DNA of 64,000 nucleotides, taken from assembly GCF_014336955.1 (NCBI RefSeq), contig NZ_QRAI01000006.1:62001-126000 (forward strand). The letters run 5' to 3'. Below, one piece after another: positions 62,668-64,000 of this stretch. Source of the DNA: Saccharophagus sp. K07. Its GTDB lineage: Bacteria > Pseudomonadota > Gammaproteobacteria > Pseudomonadales > Cellvibrionaceae. The first letter of the stretch is position 1; the number at the start of each line of letters is the position of its first letter. A program made the translations under genes and the position numbers. The notes beneath the pieces were generated by a model. The model ran no database searches. It was not told the origin of the DNA and saw only the letters and a program-made list of their open reading frames with translations.

Positions 62668-63402
62668 TTAAATCTCAGGTTTTTGCAGATGCATGATGTA
62701 GTTGACATCCACATCACCGCTGACCGTTTTAAAGGTTTGTGTCAGCGGGTTGTAGACGATACCGGTGATGTCGCGCACCAGCAGACCGGCTTGGCGGGAC
62801 CAGGCAGCCAACTCGGATGGGCGAATAAATTTCCGGTAGTCGTGGGTGCCTTTGGGCAGCCAGCGCAATACGTATTCCGCACCGAGCACCGCCATCACGT
62901 AAGCCTTGGGTGTGCGGTTCAGCGTTGAGAAAAATACATGGCCACCGGGTTTGACCAGGGTTGTGCAGGCTTCGATCACGCCGGCGGGATCCGGTACGTG
63001 CTCCAGCATTTCCAGGCAGGTGACCACGTCAAACTGCCCCGGCATTTCGGCGGCGAGTTGTTCGGCGGTGATTTTGCGGTAGTCGATGGACAGGGCACTG
63101 GCTTCCGCATGCATTCTGGCGACTTCCAAAGGCGCTTCGCCCATATCTATGCCGGTGACGAATGCGCCGCGCGAGGCCATGGCTTCACTTAATAAGCCGC
63201 CGCCGCAGCCGACATCGAGCAATTTCTTTTCTGCGACTTGCGCGCGCAGATCGATGTAATTGGCGCGCACCGGGTTCATTTGGTGCAGCGGTTTGAAATC
63301 CCCGTGCGGGTCCCACCAACGGTTTGCCATGCGCTCGAATTTGGCGATTTCGCTGCTATCCACGTTGGCTGAACGCGTGGACGAAAATTGAATTTCGGTC
63401 AT
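62668..63402 (-). CDS. ubiG: Ubiquinone biosynthesis O-methyltransferase UbiG
   Basis: 244 residues, SAM-dependent methyltransferase with motif [17 protein letters not shown], the N-terminal [20 protein letters not shown] typical of UbiG and [16 protein letters not shown]. It performs both O-methylation steps of ubiquinone synthesis. The ATG at 63402 overlaps the upstream mtaD stop by four bases (ATGA); a longer frame to 63450 lies inside mtaD and is not expected. Confidence 0.96.
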   Translation of the reverse strand: MTEIQFSSTRSANVDSSEIAKFERMANRWWDPHGDFKPLHQMNPVRANYIDLRAQVAEKKLLDVGCGGGLLSEAMASRGAFVTGIDMGEAPLEVARMHAEASALSIDYRKITAEQLAAEMPGQFDVVTCLEMLEHVPDPAGVIEACTTLVKPGGHVFFSTLNRTPKAYVMAVLGAEYVLRWLPKGTHDYRKFIRPSELAAWSRQAGLLVRDITGIVYNPLTQTFKTVSGDVDVNYIMHLQKPEI

Positions 63403-64000
63403 GCAAGGCTCTCCGGTTTTGCGGCGGGCGGCTGAATCACATGTTGCCAATGCAGCGCGCGATTGCGCAGTTCGGTTTCATTCAAAGTGGTCAATTCGCC
63501 GTCCCGCAATAACAGTTTTCCTGCCACCCAACTGTGAGTGACGCGCGTACGACGGTTGCTGTAGGTCAGGTGTGAGGCGAGATCGTAAAGGGGCAGGGAG
63601 CTGAGCTCGTCCAGCTGAACCGCAATCACATCCGCCGCTTTGCCCACCTCCAGGCTGCCAATCTGGCTGTCGAGTCCCAAAGCCTTGGCACCGCCAAGAG
63701 TGGCCATATGCAGTACTTGCCAAGCGCTGAGTGCTGCGGCGTCGTGGGCCGCGACTTTGCCGACCAAAGCCGCCGTGGTGATTTCGCCGAACATATCGAG
63801 ATCGTTATTGCTGGCCGAGCCGTCGGTGCCAAGGCCGATGGTGATACCGCGATTCATCAGTTTTTGCACCGGGCAGATGCCACTCGCCAGTTTCAAATTC
63901 GATTCAGGGCAATGAATAACGCTGGCGCCGCTTTCCTGTAGCAGGTCGATATCGCCGTCGCTTAATTGCGTCATATGCACACACTGGGTCAGCGGCGTCA
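63399..64000 (-). CDS. mtaD: Amidohydrolase, MtaD/TRZ-ATZ family (partial)
   Basis: The frame enters from the right edge; only the C-terminal 200 residues are present. Motifs include a metal-ligand region ([12 protein letters not shown]), [15 protein letters not shown], the metal-binding Asp in [15 protein letters not shown], and the family end [11 protein letters not shown]. The family deaminates 5-methylthioadenosine or S-adenosylhomocysteine. The order mtaD-ubiG-phosphatase-yciK matches Pseudomonas and supports this choice over other TRZ/ATZ hydrolases. Confidence 0.88.
   Translation of the reverse strand, partial: TPLTQCVHMTQLSDGDIDLLQESGASVIHCPESNLKLASGICPVQKLMNRGITIGLGTDGSASNNDLDMFGEITTAALVGKVAAHDAAALSAWQVLHMATLGGAKALGLDSQIGSLEVGKAADVIAVQLDELSSLPLYDLASHLTYSNRRTRVTHSWVAGKLLLRDGELTTLNETELRNRALHWQHVIQPPAAKPESLA

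Overview
The window comes from a gammaproteobacterium close to Cellvibrio. Four surface lipoproteins carry long poly-serine linkers, a style typical of Cellvibrio and Saccharophagus plant-polysaccharide degraders, and one of them is a GH10 xylanase. The flagellar and chemotaxis gene order follows the single large polar-flagellum cluster of Pseudomonas. Most of the sequence is one long plus-strand flagellar/chemotaxis locus, with accessory genes at its left border and at two internal insertion points.

Left part (1-13,211, all minus strand). A partial c-heme lipoprotein with a poly-Ser linker runs off the left edge. A tight run of nine genes (11,095 down to 2,127) is the most unusual part of the window. 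At least five of its products share an N-terminal helix block (pattern IAxAQxALDxNS, then LGxxPxFY) and a C-terminal block (YAxKYxYSxEGxS ... VPxPxxLExRI). Fused to or beside these blocks are PASTA, Ig-like and OmpA-like domains, an Arg/Gln-rich coiled coil, a TPR-like protein and a protein built of ribosomal L7/L12-like repeats. None has a visible signal peptide. I do not know a described system with this composition. A poly-Ser LamG lipoprotein follows, transcribed away from fleS.

Flagellar core (13,454-33,588, plus). fleS-fleR, a small PA3496-like gene, fliEFGHIJ, an HsbA/HsbR/HptB-type anti-sigma phosphorelay, then fliKLMNOPQR and flhB. Good sigma-54 promoter matches lie before fleS, fliE, fliK and fliL, and a weaker one before flhA, which fits a FleQ/FleSR-type hierarchy.

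Insertion between flhB and flhA (33,589-42,262). It holds glutathione-dependent formaldehyde oxidation genes (frmA, fghA), a signal peptidase I paralogue, a P-loop kinase-like gene, a malectin-GH10 xylanase lipoprotein (minus), a TRIC-type channel, a DUF4256 gene, a two-domain carbohydrate-binding lipoprotein (minus) and a GFA-family gene.

Second flagellar/chemotaxis part (42,263-61,195, plus). flhA-flhF-fleN-fliA-cheY-cheZ-cheA-cheB-motC-motD-parC, then an inserted MBOAT/SGNH O-acetylation pair, then parP-cheW-DUF2802 and a small lipoprotein. Short tandem repeats resembling gene starts sit just before fliJ, fliA and cheZ.

Right edge (61,197-64,000, minus). A housekeeping operon mtaD(partial)-ubiG-gph/mupP-yciK, the same order I recall from Pseudomonas, converges on the chemotaxis locus with one base between the stop codons.
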